IMG/VR virus record: IMGVR_UViG_3300042261_001152
Coordinates: 1-64,000 of that record
Length of the DNA stretch: 64,000 nucleotides
Direction: 5' to 3' (one strand)
Origin: a virus
Part shown: piece after piece, positions 31,180 to 38,996 of the stretch
How positions within the stretch are numbered: the stretch's first letter is position 1
Layout of the letters: every line of letters starts with the position of its first letter
Notes under the pieces: model-generated
Told to the model about the DNA's origin: nothing
The model's database searches: none
The model's input: the letters and a program-made list of their open reading frames with translations, nothing else
Translations under genes and position numbers: made by a program

Positions 31180-31434
31180 CTAAAAGAGTTTAGGGGGTAG
31201 TTTGTTCTTTTGCTGTTCGCGTTGCCAGCGTTTGACTGCTGCTGCATGTTTTTGCTTGCGAACCGTAGTGGGTTTGGTATAAGTTTCTCGATCTCGCAGA
31301 TCACGTAATAAACCTGAGTCTTCGATCTTTTTACGAAATTTACGAAACGCTGATTCGAAAGAAGCATCACCTACCTGGACCGTACTACCGTCTAGGTTAT
31401 TTCTGCTGGGTTTTCTGATATTTTTTTGTGCCAT
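31180..31434 (-). CDS. rpsU: Ribosomal protein bS21-like
   Basis: 84 residues. ASFESAFRKFRKKIEDSGLL, then DRETYTKPTTVRKQKHAAAVKRW: this is the bS21 core (helix, then R-x-x-x-Y-x-KP[ST]-x-x-R...A..R/K). bS21 is the last small-subunit protein to join the 30S and contacts the anti-Shine-Dalgarno region, so a phage copy may bias translation. About 12 residues of extra N-terminus. A TATAAATA box at 31442-31449 lies only seven bases before the ATG. Confidence 0.85.
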   Translation of the reverse strand: MAQKNIRKPSRNNLDGSTVQVGDASFESAFRKFRKKIEDSGLLRDLRDRETYTKPTTVRKQKHAAAVKRWQREQQKNKLPPKLF

Positions 31435-31441
31435 AGAAGTA

Positions 31442-31449
31442 TATTTATA
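31442..31449 (-). promoter_or_regulatory. Late promoter box abutting bS21 start
   Basis: Exact TATAAATA on the minus strand, seven bases before the ATG at 31434; the mRNA would be leaderless or nearly so. No ribosome site is seen. Confidence 0.5.
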
Positions 31450-31462
31450 TAATTAAAAATTT

Positions 31463-31542
31463 TGGAACGACTCCCTGGTTACGATCCAGGCCCTCTGCTT
31501 TATCGATGCAGCGCTCACCATGAGCCAGAGCCGCTTTGTTCC
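31463..31542 (-). tRNA. Degenerate tRNA-like element
   Basis: About 80 bases with terminal GGAAC/GTTCC pairing, a D-like hairpin GCTCA/TGAGC, an anticodon-like arm CTGCA-TCGATAA-AGCAG and a T-like arm CCTGG-ATCGTAA-CCAGG. The T-loop lacks the usual TTC and position 33 would be C, so it is not a normal tRNA. Separated by one base from tRNA-Arg, so they share a transcript. Decayed tRNA or a tRNA mimic. Confidence 0.4.
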
Positions 31543-31543
31543 T

Positions 31544-31619
31544 TGGCCTGCCCAGAGCGATTCGAACGCCCGACCCTGGAGGTAGAAGCTCCATGCTCTA
31601 TCCACTGAGCTATGAGCAG
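31544..31619 (-). tRNA. tRNA-Arg (TCT)
   Basis: 76 bases. Acceptor CTGCTCA/TGGGCAG, D-arm GCTC/GAGC, anticodon stem TGGAG/CTCCA with loop CTTCTAC (anticodon TCT), T-loop TTCGAAT, discriminator G and encoded CCA. Confidence 0.92.
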
Positions 31620-31622
31620 GTA

Positions 31623-31699
31623 TGGTGGGCCCGCCTGGGCTCGAACCAGGGACCAATGGATTATGAGTCCACTGCTCTGACCAACTGAGCTACAGGCCC
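31623..31699 (-). tRNA. tRNA-Met or tRNA-Ile2 (CAT)
   Basis: 77 bases with a complete cloverleaf: acceptor GGGCCTG/CGGGCCC, anticodon loop CTCATAA, T-loop TTCGAGC and encoded CCA. The anticodon is CAT. The TTGGTC variable region resembles the lysidine-modified Ile2 type, so elongator Met and Ile2 cannot be separated by eye. Not the initiator, as its 5' end is paired. Confidence 0.88.
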
Positions 31700-31704
31700 T
31701 TAAT

Positions 31705-31796
31705 TGGCGGAAGTTATAGGATTCGAACCTATGCTCCGGATCGCTCCAGAGGACGGCTTAGCAAGCCGCTGCCTTCGACCACTCGGCCAAACTTCC
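31705..31796 (-). tRNA. tRNA-Ser (GCT)
   Basis: 92 bases with acceptor GGAAGTT/AACTTCC, anticodon loop TTGCTAA (GCT), a long variable arm as in class II tRNAs, discriminator G and encoded CCA. Confidence 0.93.
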
Positions 31797-31804
31797 ATTA
31801 TGCT

Positions 31805-31833
31805 ATTATATGATAATCTGGGATTGTTGTCAA
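31805..31833 (-). promoter_or_regulatory. Promoter of the tRNA cluster
   Basis: TTGACA, 17-base spacer, TATAAT just before tRNA-Ser; transcription would read through Ser, CAT, Arg and the tRNA-like element. Confidence 0.7.
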
Positions 31834-32354
31834 GTATTTTGTAGACTTGGGCCTGAATACTCTGTAAATGTAATGCGACTAGCGTTTCTACCACCCATTT
31901 GATACCAATTTAGTACTACAGTGTTTGCAGCTGGTACAAATCTTAAACTATATCTCACAGGACCTAGAGTAACTGGCTGAAAAAAGTGCTTTAAAATATG
32001 AGTATGAGTTGTACCGTTGTTCATGATGCCAGCTGGAAGTACCGCTAAAGCATCAGGACTATAATCAGCAAAAAAGGCTACAAAAAAAGTAAAGCCAGAT
32101 GATGCACTTGTAAAGTTCATATTAGCTTCTACTTCAATCAAACTTTGCAAACTAGATGCAGTAAATACACCGTTCCAAAGTTCGTTGCCTTGTGTGATCT
32201 GAGGTAAGGTAGTTGGAACCGCTAATGTAGCCGAACTTGTAACAGTTTGTGGAAATTGAAACGTCTGTAACTGTCTAATGGTCCGGATACCAGGATCAGT
32301 ATAAACCGGTGCATTGATGGTTGGTGTTATAATTGGTTTTGATGCGTTACCCAT
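31830..32354 (-). CDS. Putative virion protein, unrecognised
   Basis: 174 residues, starts MGNASKPIITPTINAPVYTD, rich in Thr, Ser and Phe with alternating strands (YSLRFVPAANTVVLNWYQMG near the C-terminus), suggesting a beta-sandwich such as a decoration or fibre-tip domain. Preceded by AGGAG and a GATAAATA late-type box. No homology recognised. Confidence 0.5.
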   Translation of the reverse strand: MGNASKPIITPTINAPVYTDPGIRTIRQLQTFQFPQTVTSSATLAVPTTLPQITQGNELWNGVFTASSLQSLIEVEANMNFTSASSGFTFFVAFFADYSPDALAVLPAGIMNNGTTHTHILKHFFQPVTLGPVRYSLRFVPAANTVVLNWYQMGGRNASRITFTEYSGPSLQNT

Positions 32355-32377
32355 GTTAGACTCCTAGTAGAATCTAG

Positions 32378-32385
32378 TATTTATC
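32378..32385 (-). promoter_or_regulatory. Putative late promoter (GATAAATA variant)
   Basis: GATAAATA on the minus strand 24 bases before the gene start at 32354. Confidence 0.4.
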
Positions 32386-32687
32386 TAGTTTACTTTTAAA
32401 CTTGCAGGGGCAACTACTATGCCTGAACCAAAGGCCTTGTTGTATTCGTTTTTAAGATCGGCTTCGGCATCAGTCAGTATGACCACCCATCGACTATCAA
32501 TGGTAAAGATTTTACCTTCGGCATAGGGCATCCAACGTGTCAGCCCAATGCTGGCACCTGTTCCGGTTGAGTTTGGTCTGACATAGACCATGCAGGGGTT
32601 TTCTATGACCAGCTGATTGTTCTCATTGGTTAGTACATCGCCTATGAGATCTTCTCCGGTCTGTAATCGAATCAATTTTACGTTCAT
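32385..32687 (-). CDS. LSM-like small phage protein
   Basis: 100 residues. MNVKLIRLQTGEDLIGDVLT matches the Sm1-type strand pattern (L..G...I..V) and FTIDSRWVVILTDAEADLKN follows. A related architecture is seen at 52657-53061. Such proteins are common in aquatic T4-like phages; no defined role. Confidence 0.5.
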   Translation of the reverse strand: MNVKLIRLQTGEDLIGDVLTNENNQLVIENPCMVYVRPNSTGTGASIGLTRWMPYAEGKIFTIDSRWVVILTDAEADLKNEYNKAFGSGIVVAPASLKVN

Positions 32688-32691
32688 GATA

Positions 32692-32732
32692 TCTCCAAAA
32701 AAAAAGGTGGGGAGAATTGCTCCTCCCCTAAC
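32692..32732 (-). terminator. Rho-independent terminator after the OMP gene
   Basis: Minus-strand hairpin GGGGAG/CTCCCC followed by ACC and nine or more T residues; ends the hsp20-OMP transcript. Confidence 0.8.
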
Positions 32733-32804
32733 AACCCACCAGAGTGCGCATAACAGAATCCCATATGATCAAGGTCTGTGAGAGGCGAGATGGGTTATGT
32801 TTAA

Positions 32805-33359
32805 TTAAAACTTCACGCCATATCCAACGCCAATGGCGTCGTATTTGCTGTCACCTAAACTGCGATCATAACCTAATGATAACGATTGATTTTTGGTCAC
32901 GGCATATTCTGCACCCAGACGATAAGTACGAGTGCTATCAACATTGGCATCATTAAAGGCATCGCGGAAGCGAAGACCAGCTTTGAGGCTCAGATCAGAT
33001 GTTGCTGCTACCTTGACACCTGGTTCCAGACTCCAGTAACCGTCGTTGCTGTCGCCATCGAATTTCTCACCTACAGCACCGCGTGTGTATAATGTAATAC
33101 CTGATAATACAGGATATTTGCCAATAGCGGCAAATTCAGTGCGGGTGTTGTTGGTGCTGTCATCATTGCTCTTGACACGAGCATAGACTTCGGCATCAAA
33201 ATACTGATTGAGGTTCTTACCAACTGTTAGGCTGTAGGCATTGGCATCCTGTGTTGAGTCACGACCTTGGCGGTTCTCAAACTTGATACCTGCATAGTTA
33301 CCTTCGGCTGCTGCTGCAGTTGATAGGGCTAATAGTACTGCTAGAGTTAATTTTTTCAT
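32805..33359 (-). CDS. Outer-membrane beta-barrel protein
   Basis: 184 residues. Sec signal MKKLTLAVLLALSTAAAA, then a mature chain of about 165 residues with alternating amphipathic strands (AYSLTVGKNLNQYFDAEVYA, LSLKAGLRFRDAF, YRLGAEYAVTKNQSLSLGYD) and a terminal GVGYGVKF, the Phe-ended BAM-recognition signal of outer-membrane barrels. Size suits an eight-stranded OmpA/OmpX-type barrel. Overlaps the hsp20 stop by four bases. A role in receptor masking, permeability or superinfection exclusion is inference. Confidence 0.8.
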   Translation of the reverse strand: MKKLTLAVLLALSTAAAAEGNYAGIKFENRQGRDSTQDANAYSLTVGKNLNQYFDAEVYARVKSNDDSTNNTRTEFAAIGKYPVLSGITLYTRGAVGEKFDGDSNDGYWSLEPGVKVAATSDLSLKAGLRFRDAFNDANVDSTRTYRLGAEYAVTKNQSLSLGYDRSLGDSKYDAIGVGYGVKF

Positions 33360-33853
33360 GCTGCTTCCTTCTCGGTTAAAAGCTCTTTTTTAGGAGCTTT
33401 GATTGTTGGAATTGTTCCAATGCTAATTTTTTTAGGTTTCTTATGCTCTGGAATAATTCTCACCAACTCAATTGTTAACAAACCATTACGTAGTTCTGCA
33501 CCTTTGACTTCTACATCTTCGTTAAGAGCAAAAGTTCGGGTAAAATCTCTATTGGCAATGCCACGGTGAACATATTCAATGTCTTCGGGGCAGGTTAATG
33601 ATCCCTTGACTGTAAGTTTGTTTTCTGCATACTCAATATCAATATCTTTTTCACAAAAACCAGCCACGGCCAGATCTATGGCATAGCGTGTATCATCTAA
33701 TTTGGTGATATTGTATGGAGGATATCCAGTGGAATTGCGTGTTACTGCATTGGCTAATTCGTTTAGGTGATGAATATGATCATCAAAACCAACGAAAAAT
33801 TTTTCAAAGTCCTTGAAACCTGGACCAAAGGCTAAATGTGACAAAGCTGTCAT
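33356..33853 (-). CDS. Small heat-shock protein Hsp20/IbpA-like
   Basis: 165 residues with an alpha-crystallin domain (about 45-140): DDTRYAIDLAVAGFCEKDIDI, NKLTVKGS and the C-terminal GLLTIEL motif. ATP-independent chaperone that holds unfolding proteins; found in many T4-like aquatic phages. Transcribed from a TATAAATA box 87 bases upstream through a structured leader. Confidence 0.9.
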   Translation of the reverse strand: MTALSHLAFGPGFKDFEKFFVGFDDHIHHLNELANAVTRNSTGYPPYNITKLDDTRYAIDLAVAGFCEKDIDIEYAENKLTVKGSLTCPEDIEYVHRGIANRDFTRTFALNEDVEVKGAELRNGLLTIELVRIIPEHKKPKKISIGTIPTIKAPKKELLTEKEAA

Positions 33854-33862
33854 GGTACTTCT

Positions 33863-33947
33863 CCTTAGTTAAGCGAGTTAATAAAATTGACTACCCCTAA
33901 GGCGTAGCCAGGCAATTTAAGGTCTTGCCCAGGACCTAGTATTTATA
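33863..33947 (-). promoter_or_regulatory. Late promoter and structured leader of hsp20
   Basis: TATAAATA (33940-33947) followed by a GC-rich leader with GGTC/GACC and GGCAA/TTGCC pairings. CCTTAG (33902-33897) can pair with CTAAGG (33868-33863), which includes most of the AAGGAG ribosome site, a possible thermosensor arrangement. Confidence 0.45.
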
Positions 33948-34160
33948 TTATTCTGGTACTACTGTTTCAGCGTCATTGACCGCTTTTAGTAGATCTTCCT
34001 GTAGCTTCTCACGCTTGTCGTTGCGTTGATCTTCTGGAACCTGAGGCAGGCTCTGTTCGCGAACTTTATCAATCAAAGGAGCCACAGTCTCATAGGGCAA
34101 TTTAGCCAGAGCCAATAAAATAGCATTTACTTCGTTGATGCTCAAATCAAGTTTAATCAT
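33948..34160 (-). CDS. Small conserved protein downstream of regA
   Basis: 70 residues from ATG 34160 (MIKLDLSINEVNAILLALAK), overlapping the regA end by eight bases. Helical with LPYETVAPLIDKVREQ, a pattern recurrent after regA in T4-like aquatic phages. No known function. Confidence 0.6.
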   Translation of the reverse strand: MIKLDLSINEVNAILLALAKLPYETVAPLIDKVREQSLPQVPEDQRNDKREKLQEDLLKAVNDAETVVPE

Positions 34161-34596
34161 AAGTATTTTCCTTGTAGGTACGTTTTTTGCCAATGTTGTA
34201 CTTGGTCTGTAGATTCCAAGCATTCTTTTCATCAAAGTTGAGTATTTTGATCTGACTCAGAGGAGCCTGATCAGTATATTTATCTGGGTTCATGATGGCC
34301 AACAGACCCCAATCAGCCAGCAGTTTAGCTATGCTGTTGCGTCGTTGAATATCATTTTTGCTTAAATCTGTAGTTTTACCATCAAGGGCAAATAGCTCCT
34401 TGAAATGTACTATGAAGTAATGACCCTGTTTGTGCAGGATATGGCAGCTCTGATATAAGGTATTATCTCTGCGGCTGGCTACACCAATGCGAGTCAGTGT
34501 TTCACGAATCTTTAAAAAGTCGTCAGGCTGAGCCAGTTTGACTTCTAAAGGATAGTATTCGAATGGTAGGTCCAGATTAAAAAAATCTTGGATCAT
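34153..34596 (-). CDS. regA: Translational repressor RegA
   Basis: 147 residues (T4 RegA 122). Starts with FEYYPLEVKLAQPDDFLKIR and has IGVASRRDNTLYQSCHILHK and KNDIQRRNSIAKLLADWGLL, the typical RegA order. Binds early phage mRNAs at ribosome sites to block translation. In the conserved 45-44-62-regA order. Confidence 0.9.
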   Translation of the reverse strand: MIQDFFNLDLPFEYYPLEVKLAQPDDFLKIRETLTRIGVASRRDNTLYQSCHILHKQGHYFIVHFKELFALDGKTTDLSKNDIQRRNSIAKLLADWGLLAIMNPDKYTDQAPLSQIKILNFDEKNAWNLQTKYNIGKKRTYKENTYD

Positions 34597-35042
34597 GCTT
34601 GTCCACCTTTGTTCAATCGTTTCTTAATGGTCAACAATTGATCTAGTGTTAAAAGAGGCAATACCTGGCGGGCCTTGGCCATGCTATAACCATAGTATTT
34701 ACATATATCTTCTAGCACATCAATCGTCTCGGGCTTTAACCACTTGTTATATCTTTTGCGTGGTCTTATAGTATTTATAAGAAAATCGAATTGTAGACGA
34801 AAGTCCAAATGGTAACGGCTATTCATTTCATTGGCGCAGATTACAGTATCTGCACCCATGCTCAAAGCTCTGAGAACAAAATAAATTTCTTTGCTGGCCT
34901 GAGCTTCATTATCCTCATTGATCAGTTCGGTGTCATGAGCATTAATGGCATTGATTATGTCCCAGGGGCTGACTCTGGGCTTTTTGGTATCAATTTCATC
35001 AGGGACCTTAGGTGCTTGTAGACCTAGGAGATCGCCCAGCAT
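34593..35042 (-). CDS. gp62: Clamp loader small subunit, T4 gp62-like
   Basis: 149 residues (T4 187). SPWDIINAINAH at the N-terminus and LDFRLQFDFLINTIRPRKRY; fits gp62 by position between gp44 and regA and by sequence feel. Partner of gp44 in loading gp45. Overlaps regA by four bases. Confidence 0.85.
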   Translation of the reverse strand: MLGDLLGLQAPKVPDEIDTKKPRVSPWDIINAINAHDTELINEDNEAQASKEIYFVLRALSMGADTVICANEMNSRYHLDFRLQFDFLINTIRPRKRYNKWLKPETIDVLEDICKYYGYSMAKARQVLPLLTLDQLLTIKKRLNKGGQA

Positions 35043-35986
35043 TATTTAAACTTTACTGAGGCCATGATTTCAGTTAAACAGGCAACCAGATTGATTTCTG
35101 CGTCAGCCACGAAAGCTGCCTTGTACTGATAATCAGCCAATAATAGAATTAGATTAGGAATGTTTTCTACATGCTCTACCAGAGAGTCATAGAGTTTACG
35201 AAATATGCTGCTGGGGTCAGCATCAATGTTATTTACCACCCACTGACGCATTTTCTTCCAGTCCTTGTCTTTTAGAGCGTCAACCAATTCCTTGGTATTG
35301 ACATCGGCCAGATTGGCCAGGATACCTTCGTCAATGCTTCCACTTACACTGTAGCGCTGAAGTTCATTTAGGCATCTGCGATAGTCCGGAAAGTAGCGTT
35401 CAACAAGCTTGACCAGAACCTTGGGATCTGGTGCCAGTATGGATTCCTGATCTAAAATCTCCTGAACTCGTTTAAAGAATTGAGCTGCTAGTCCAGGTTT
35501 TTCTGACTTGGCTAACTTAAATTCTATGACCGTGGTTCGGCTATGCAGGGCCGGAATGATTTTATTTTTATAATTACAGGTAAAGATGAATCTGCAGTTA
35601 CTGCTAAACTCTTCTATGAAACCACGCAATGCGGGCTGAGTACTAGTAGGATTTAAATAATCTGCTTCATCTAGTATGACTACCTTGGGTCGGCCATTAA
35701 AACTCATGGCAGCTGCAAAGCCCTTGATGTCATTTCTCAAAGTGTCAATGTTACGTTCCATACTGGCATTGATTACCAGATAGTCAGCACCTAGCTCTTC
35801 GCATAGTGCTCTGGCTACAGTAGTCTTGCCCATGCCGGCTCCACCACATAGCAACATGTTGGATATTTCACCTTTGGCAACAAACTGCTTAAAGGTTGTC
35901 TTCATAGCCTCGGGTAAAATACAATCGTCAATGCGTCTAGGACGATATTTCTCTACCCAGAGAAACTGATTCTGATTTACTTCCAT
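35042..35986 (-). CDS. gp44: Clamp loader ATPase, T4 gp44-like
   Basis: 314 residues (T4 319). AAA+ ATPase: Walker A GGAGMGKTTVA (about 48), Walker B VVILDEADYL (about 105), and an arginine-finger region SSNCRFIFTCNY. ATP-driven opening of the gp45 ring at primer-template junctions. Confidence 0.95.
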   Translation of the reverse strand: MEVNQNQFLWVEKYRPRRIDDCILPEAMKTTFKQFVAKGEISNMLLCGGAGMGKTTVARALCEELGADYLVINASMERNIDTLRNDIKGFAAAMSFNGRPKVVILDEADYLNPTSTQPALRGFIEEFSSNCRFIFTCNYKNKIIPALHSRTTVIEFKLAKSEKPGLAAQFFKRVQEILDQESILAPDPKVLVKLVERYFPDYRRCLNELQRYSVSGSIDEGILANLADVNTKELVDALKDKDWKKMRQWVVNNIDADPSSIFRKLYDSLVEHVENIPNLILLLADYQYKAAFVADAEINLVACLTEIMASVKFK

Positions 35987-36001
35987 GATATAAACTCCAG
36001 A

Positions 36002-36658
36002 TTAGATTGTAGATTTTGGATCTAATGCTAACCAATACTCAGGCTGAGCTGCTGTAGTTGGTTTGAAGTGTAAAAACTTCTTCTGACTCAGTGTCACGGT
36101 ATAGTTATCTGGTAATATCTTAAAGTTATTTACATCTAAAATAGCATTGAATGTAAGATCTGTCTGACCAATGACCTTGCTCTGAGTAAGCGTCTTGGCT
36201 TTATTGCTTACATATACTGAGGCTTTACCACCCTCAGCCTTGAATATAACATGCTCTGCTGCACTGATATTGATGGCCTTGCCAATTAGGGCAACATCAG
36301 CTGCTGATAGATTAAACTCATAGTGAGTATCTAATTCAATACTCTTGCCCTGAGGTGGTGCCATGATAACATCTGGGCTGGCATATTGATATTCAAATGT
36401 ACTGCCTGCATTGGTAATTTTAAGACTTCTTTCACCAAACTCAATGTCCTGATTCTCCATGTAGCTGATAATCTCCAAGAGACTATTGAGCTCATAGATG
36501 CAGGCTTCGGTTGGGAATGTATCAGCTACAGTTGCCTTGGCAAAAATGCTCTGTTGCGGACTAATGGTAGCCAATTCATTGCCTGGATAAATTCTAAGGT
36601 TGTTGCTGATAGTGGCAAAATTCTTCAGCACATTCATGGTTTCTTTACTAATTTTCAT
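36002..36658 (-). CDS. gp45: Sliding clamp, T4 gp45-like
   Basis: 218 residues (T4 228). MKISKETMNVLKNFATISNN start and typical clamp pattern; trimeric ring that tethers gp43 and activates late transcription with gp55. Own consensus-like promoter upstream. Confidence 0.92.
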   Translation of the reverse strand: MKISKETMNVLKNFATISNNLRIYPGNELATISPQQSIFAKATVADTFPTEACIYELNSLLEIISYMENQDIEFGERSLKITNAGSTFEYQYASPDVIMAPPQGKSIELDTHYEFNLSAADVALIGKAINISAAEHVIFKAEGGKASVYVSNKAKTLTQSKVIGQTDLTFNAILDVNNFKILPDNYTVTLSQKKFLHFKPTTAAQPEYWLALDPKSTI

Positions 36659-37314
36659 TACAAAACTCCTTCTGGTTTATCAATACTACTATTATAATTA
36701 ATTTTGTCTTTATGGTCAATAACTATCTGATTTATTTTCATTAAAAATTCTGGTATGGTTCCATCATTACTTACAACATGGTCTTCACCGCAGGCAATCC
36801 AGGCCCATTCACTGGCATGAACATCTGGGAATAACTTATCCATGCTCAGAGGATTATTACGAGCTGTTGACCACCAAATGGGTCTTTCACCACGCTCTAC
36901 TCTGATGATAATACCACCTGCTGCTTTAATGGCATCAATCTCATTGGGGAAACGCACATCACTGATGACTACATCATCATCACTCATCATGAGCTTGCGT
37001 TCTAGGCTGGCTACCCAGATGTCATTATGCAGGGTATCTCGGCATACGTCTGTACCGAAAAACTGGAGGACCCAACGCGGAGTAAGGTGAGGGATACTCA
37101 GGCGTTCGGCCCACCAGTCATCGACTCGTTCTCTCCAGGCGCGAGACTCTGCAGTCTGGCCCTGAAGTAATTCTCTGTCCCAATGGAATATGTTGGCTAC
37201 GGCATCTTTAAGGGTGTTGGCAAAACTATCGCGTCTAAAGCCCCAGGCTAATTCCAGTTGCTCTGCTGCGGTATCTTTACCACTACCAATTAATCCTACT
37301 AATCCTATGATCAT
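36658..37314 (-). CDS. gp1: Deoxynucleoside monophosphate kinase, T4 gp1-like
   Basis: 218 residues. P-loop GLIGSGKDTAAEQL at the N-terminus, then FANTLKDAVANIFHWDR and DVVISDVRFPNEIDAIKAAG typical of gp1 kinases. Phosphorylates dNMPs for DNA synthesis and accepts modified nucleotides in T4, of interest given the base-modification genes here. Confidence 0.9.
   Translation of the reverse strand: MIIGLVGLIGSGKDTAAEQLELAWGFRRDSFANTLKDAVANIFHWDRELLQGQTAESRAWRERVDDWWAERLSIPHLTPRWVLQFFGTDVCRDTLHNDIWVASLERKLMMSDDDVVISDVRFPNEIDAIKAAGGIIIRVERGERPIWWSTARNNPLSMDKLFPDVHASEWAWIACGEDHVVSNDGTIPEFLMKINQIVIDHKDKINYNSSIDKPEGVL
36691..36719 (-). promoter_or_regulatory. Promoter of the clamp operon
   Basis: TTGACC, 17-base spacer, TATAAT, in the end of the dNMP kinase gene, upstream of gp45. 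Confidence 0.65.
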
Positions 37315-37403
37315 AAATCATCCCTGTACATGTAGTATAAAATAACTGATATAACTATGAACAAAATCAACAATATCAGAACCTGAGCTTTATTTGCAAA
37401 CAT
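37311..37403 (-). CDS. Possible 30-residue membrane peptide
   Basis: MFANKAQVLILLILFIVISV... a single membrane helix. It overlaps the preceding gene end and the gp1 start. No strong ribosome site. Confidence 0.3.
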   Translation of the reverse strand: MFANKAQVLILLILFIVISVILYYMYRDDL

Positions 37404-37692
37404 CTTGTTTATATTTACGAAACCAATCCCGTTCCCACATACAGGCATAGGGATCATCTTTAATCCAATCTTCTTTGCTCCAGCGTTCAAATCTAGCTGT
37501 ACGTTCTGCATTATGAAAACTAGGCTTGGGTTTGGCTGTTACTTTATCTACTACCCATTCACCAGCAGTAAATGCTGCAGTCACTGGCGTTGGTATCAGA
37601 GTGTTATCTGCGGCCCAGATTACCAGGGGCAGAGTAAACAATAGCACTGCCAGGGTCGCTGGCAGTACTAACTCTTTGATTTGATTAGGCAT
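37390..37692 (-). CDS. Small exported or membrane-anchored protein
   Basis: 100 residues. Residues 10-27 (LPATLAVLLFTLPLVIWA) are a membrane or signal segment, followed by a basic soluble tail with two Cys (YACMW, QDVCK). Overlaps the AAA+ gene by eight bases. Not recognised. Confidence 0.5.
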   Translation of the reverse strand: MPNQIKELVLPATLAVLLFTLPLVIWAADNTLIPTPVTAAFTAGEWVVDKVTAKPKPSFHNAERTARFERWSKEDWIKDDPYACMWERDWFRKYKQDVCK

Positions 37693-38920
37693 TTACAGGA
37701 CCTGTATTTGTACCGCCTATGATAGTGTGACCTTGATTAGTTAATACCACAGTACCATCTGGTGTTAGATCGTCTGTTCTAGGCTGTTTCTGTGTGTCTG
37801 CCTCATTTTCAGGCACGCTAACTGCTTGATTTTCTTCGGGTTTATCAACCTTGTTATAAAGGTCCATGAAGGCTGATTTTGTCTCTTCATCAAATCGATT
37901 TACACAGAGCTCAATGGCTTTGACTCTGTTGCGTTTGAACATGCTAAAGGCCTTGACAATATGAATCAATCTACGAGTGCTGACAATTTCATCAACGCCA
38001 CCCTCGGCAAAGGTTTTACGAATAATATCAGCCCAGGTTACCAATAGGTCAGCAAACTGTACATCAACTACATTTAATTCTGTCATCTTGTTCATGATGA
38101 TTTCATGCTCAACCTTAGTACCAGGGAATTCCTGTTCTACAGTAATGGCAAATCGTTCTAGGAATGCCTCGTCCAGAATCTGTGCACCAATGAATCGACC
38201 ATCGTCTGTGCCACGGCCTTTGGTATTGGCTGTAGCAATGATATTAAAGCCTGCAGCTGGATGCACTACCTCGCCGGTCTTTTTATTGAAGTATGGTTTG
38301 CCTTCTAGGATGGCCTGTAAACACATGAGCTTGTTCGATCCACGGTCACATTCGTCAATGAGCAAGATAGCTCCGCGTTTCATGGCCAATAATACTGGAC
38401 CTTCGCGGTAAACAATGTTACCATCAATTAGAGTATTACCACCAATGAGATCGTCTTCGTCAGTCTCTACTGAAACGTTTACACGCACACATTCACGTTT
38501 AAGCTCTGCGCAGACCTGTTCCACCATGGTAGTCTTACCATTACCAGATAACCCAGTAACAAACACTGGATAGAAAATCTTACTGCTAATAATAGATTTC
38601 ATGTCACGGTAAAATCCAAACGGAACATAACCACTATCTTTTAAGGGGATCATATCATCCACAACTGTCTCCATTTTTTTCTGACGCACCATGGGCACAA
38701 CGGCCATGGCTGGTTCTGGTACTACGGCTTTGGGTTTAAGATCATAGGTGCCTCGGCTGATCTTGTATTCAGCTGAGTCAATGATGAATCTCGGAAACGG
38801 AAGCTTTTTGCTTTTGGCAAATTCTTCCAGCTGACGGCGAGTAACAATTTCGCCATGATTTGCGATCACCTCAGTTAAGAATTGATCTTGTTCAGATTTA
38901 CTCCACTTCCAATTGCTCAT
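37685..38920 (-). CDS. MoxR/CobS-like AAA+ ATPase
   Basis: 411 residues from ATG 38920 (MSNWKWSKSEQDQFL) behind GAGGAG. Walker A FVTGLSGNGKTTMVEQ (about 130), Walker B AILLIDECDRGS (about 185) and ATANTKGRGTDDGRF sensor. Closest pattern is CobS (cobaltochelatase subunit) as seen in T4-like aquatic phages. Acts with the VWA protein upstream, as MoxR/VWA pairs do in chelatase-type complexes. Target unknown. Early promoter at 38959-38986. Confidence 0.85.
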   Translation of the reverse strand: MSNWKWSKSEQDQFLTEVIANHGEIVTRRQLEEFAKSKKLPFPRFIIDSAEYKISRGTYDLKPKAVVPEPAMAVVPMVRQKKMETVVDDMIPLKDSGYVPFGFYRDMKSIISSKIFYPVFVTGLSGNGKTTMVEQVCAELKRECVRVNVSVETDEDDLIGGNTLIDGNIVYREGPVLLAMKRGAILLIDECDRGSNKLMCLQAILEGKPYFNKKTGEVVHPAAGFNIIATANTKGRGTDDGRFIGAQILDEAFLERFAITVEQEFPGTKVEHEIIMNKMTELNVVDVQFADLLVTWADIIRKTFAEGGVDEIVSTRRLIHIVKAFSMFKRNRVKAIELCVNRFDEETKSAFMDLYNKVDKPEENQAVSVPENEADTQKQPRTDDLTPDGTVVLTNQGHTIIGGTNTGPVNA

Positions 38921-38958
38921 AATACAACTCCTCACCAGTTATTAACATTACAAATACT

Positions 38959-38986
38959 ATTATATAGGAACGATGCTCAGAGTCAA
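38959..38986 (-). promoter_or_regulatory. Early promoter, conserved phage family
   Basis: TTGACT, 16-base spacer ending ATCGTTCCTA, TATAAT; preceded by the 17-base hairpin at 38997-39013. Confidence 0.72.
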
Positions 38987-38996
38987 GCATTTTCCG

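Noticed and set aside
31453-31894. Open frames on the minus strand across the tRNA cluster
   Set aside because: They are translations of tRNA genes (repeated GSSPGG-like fragments) and have no ribosome sites.
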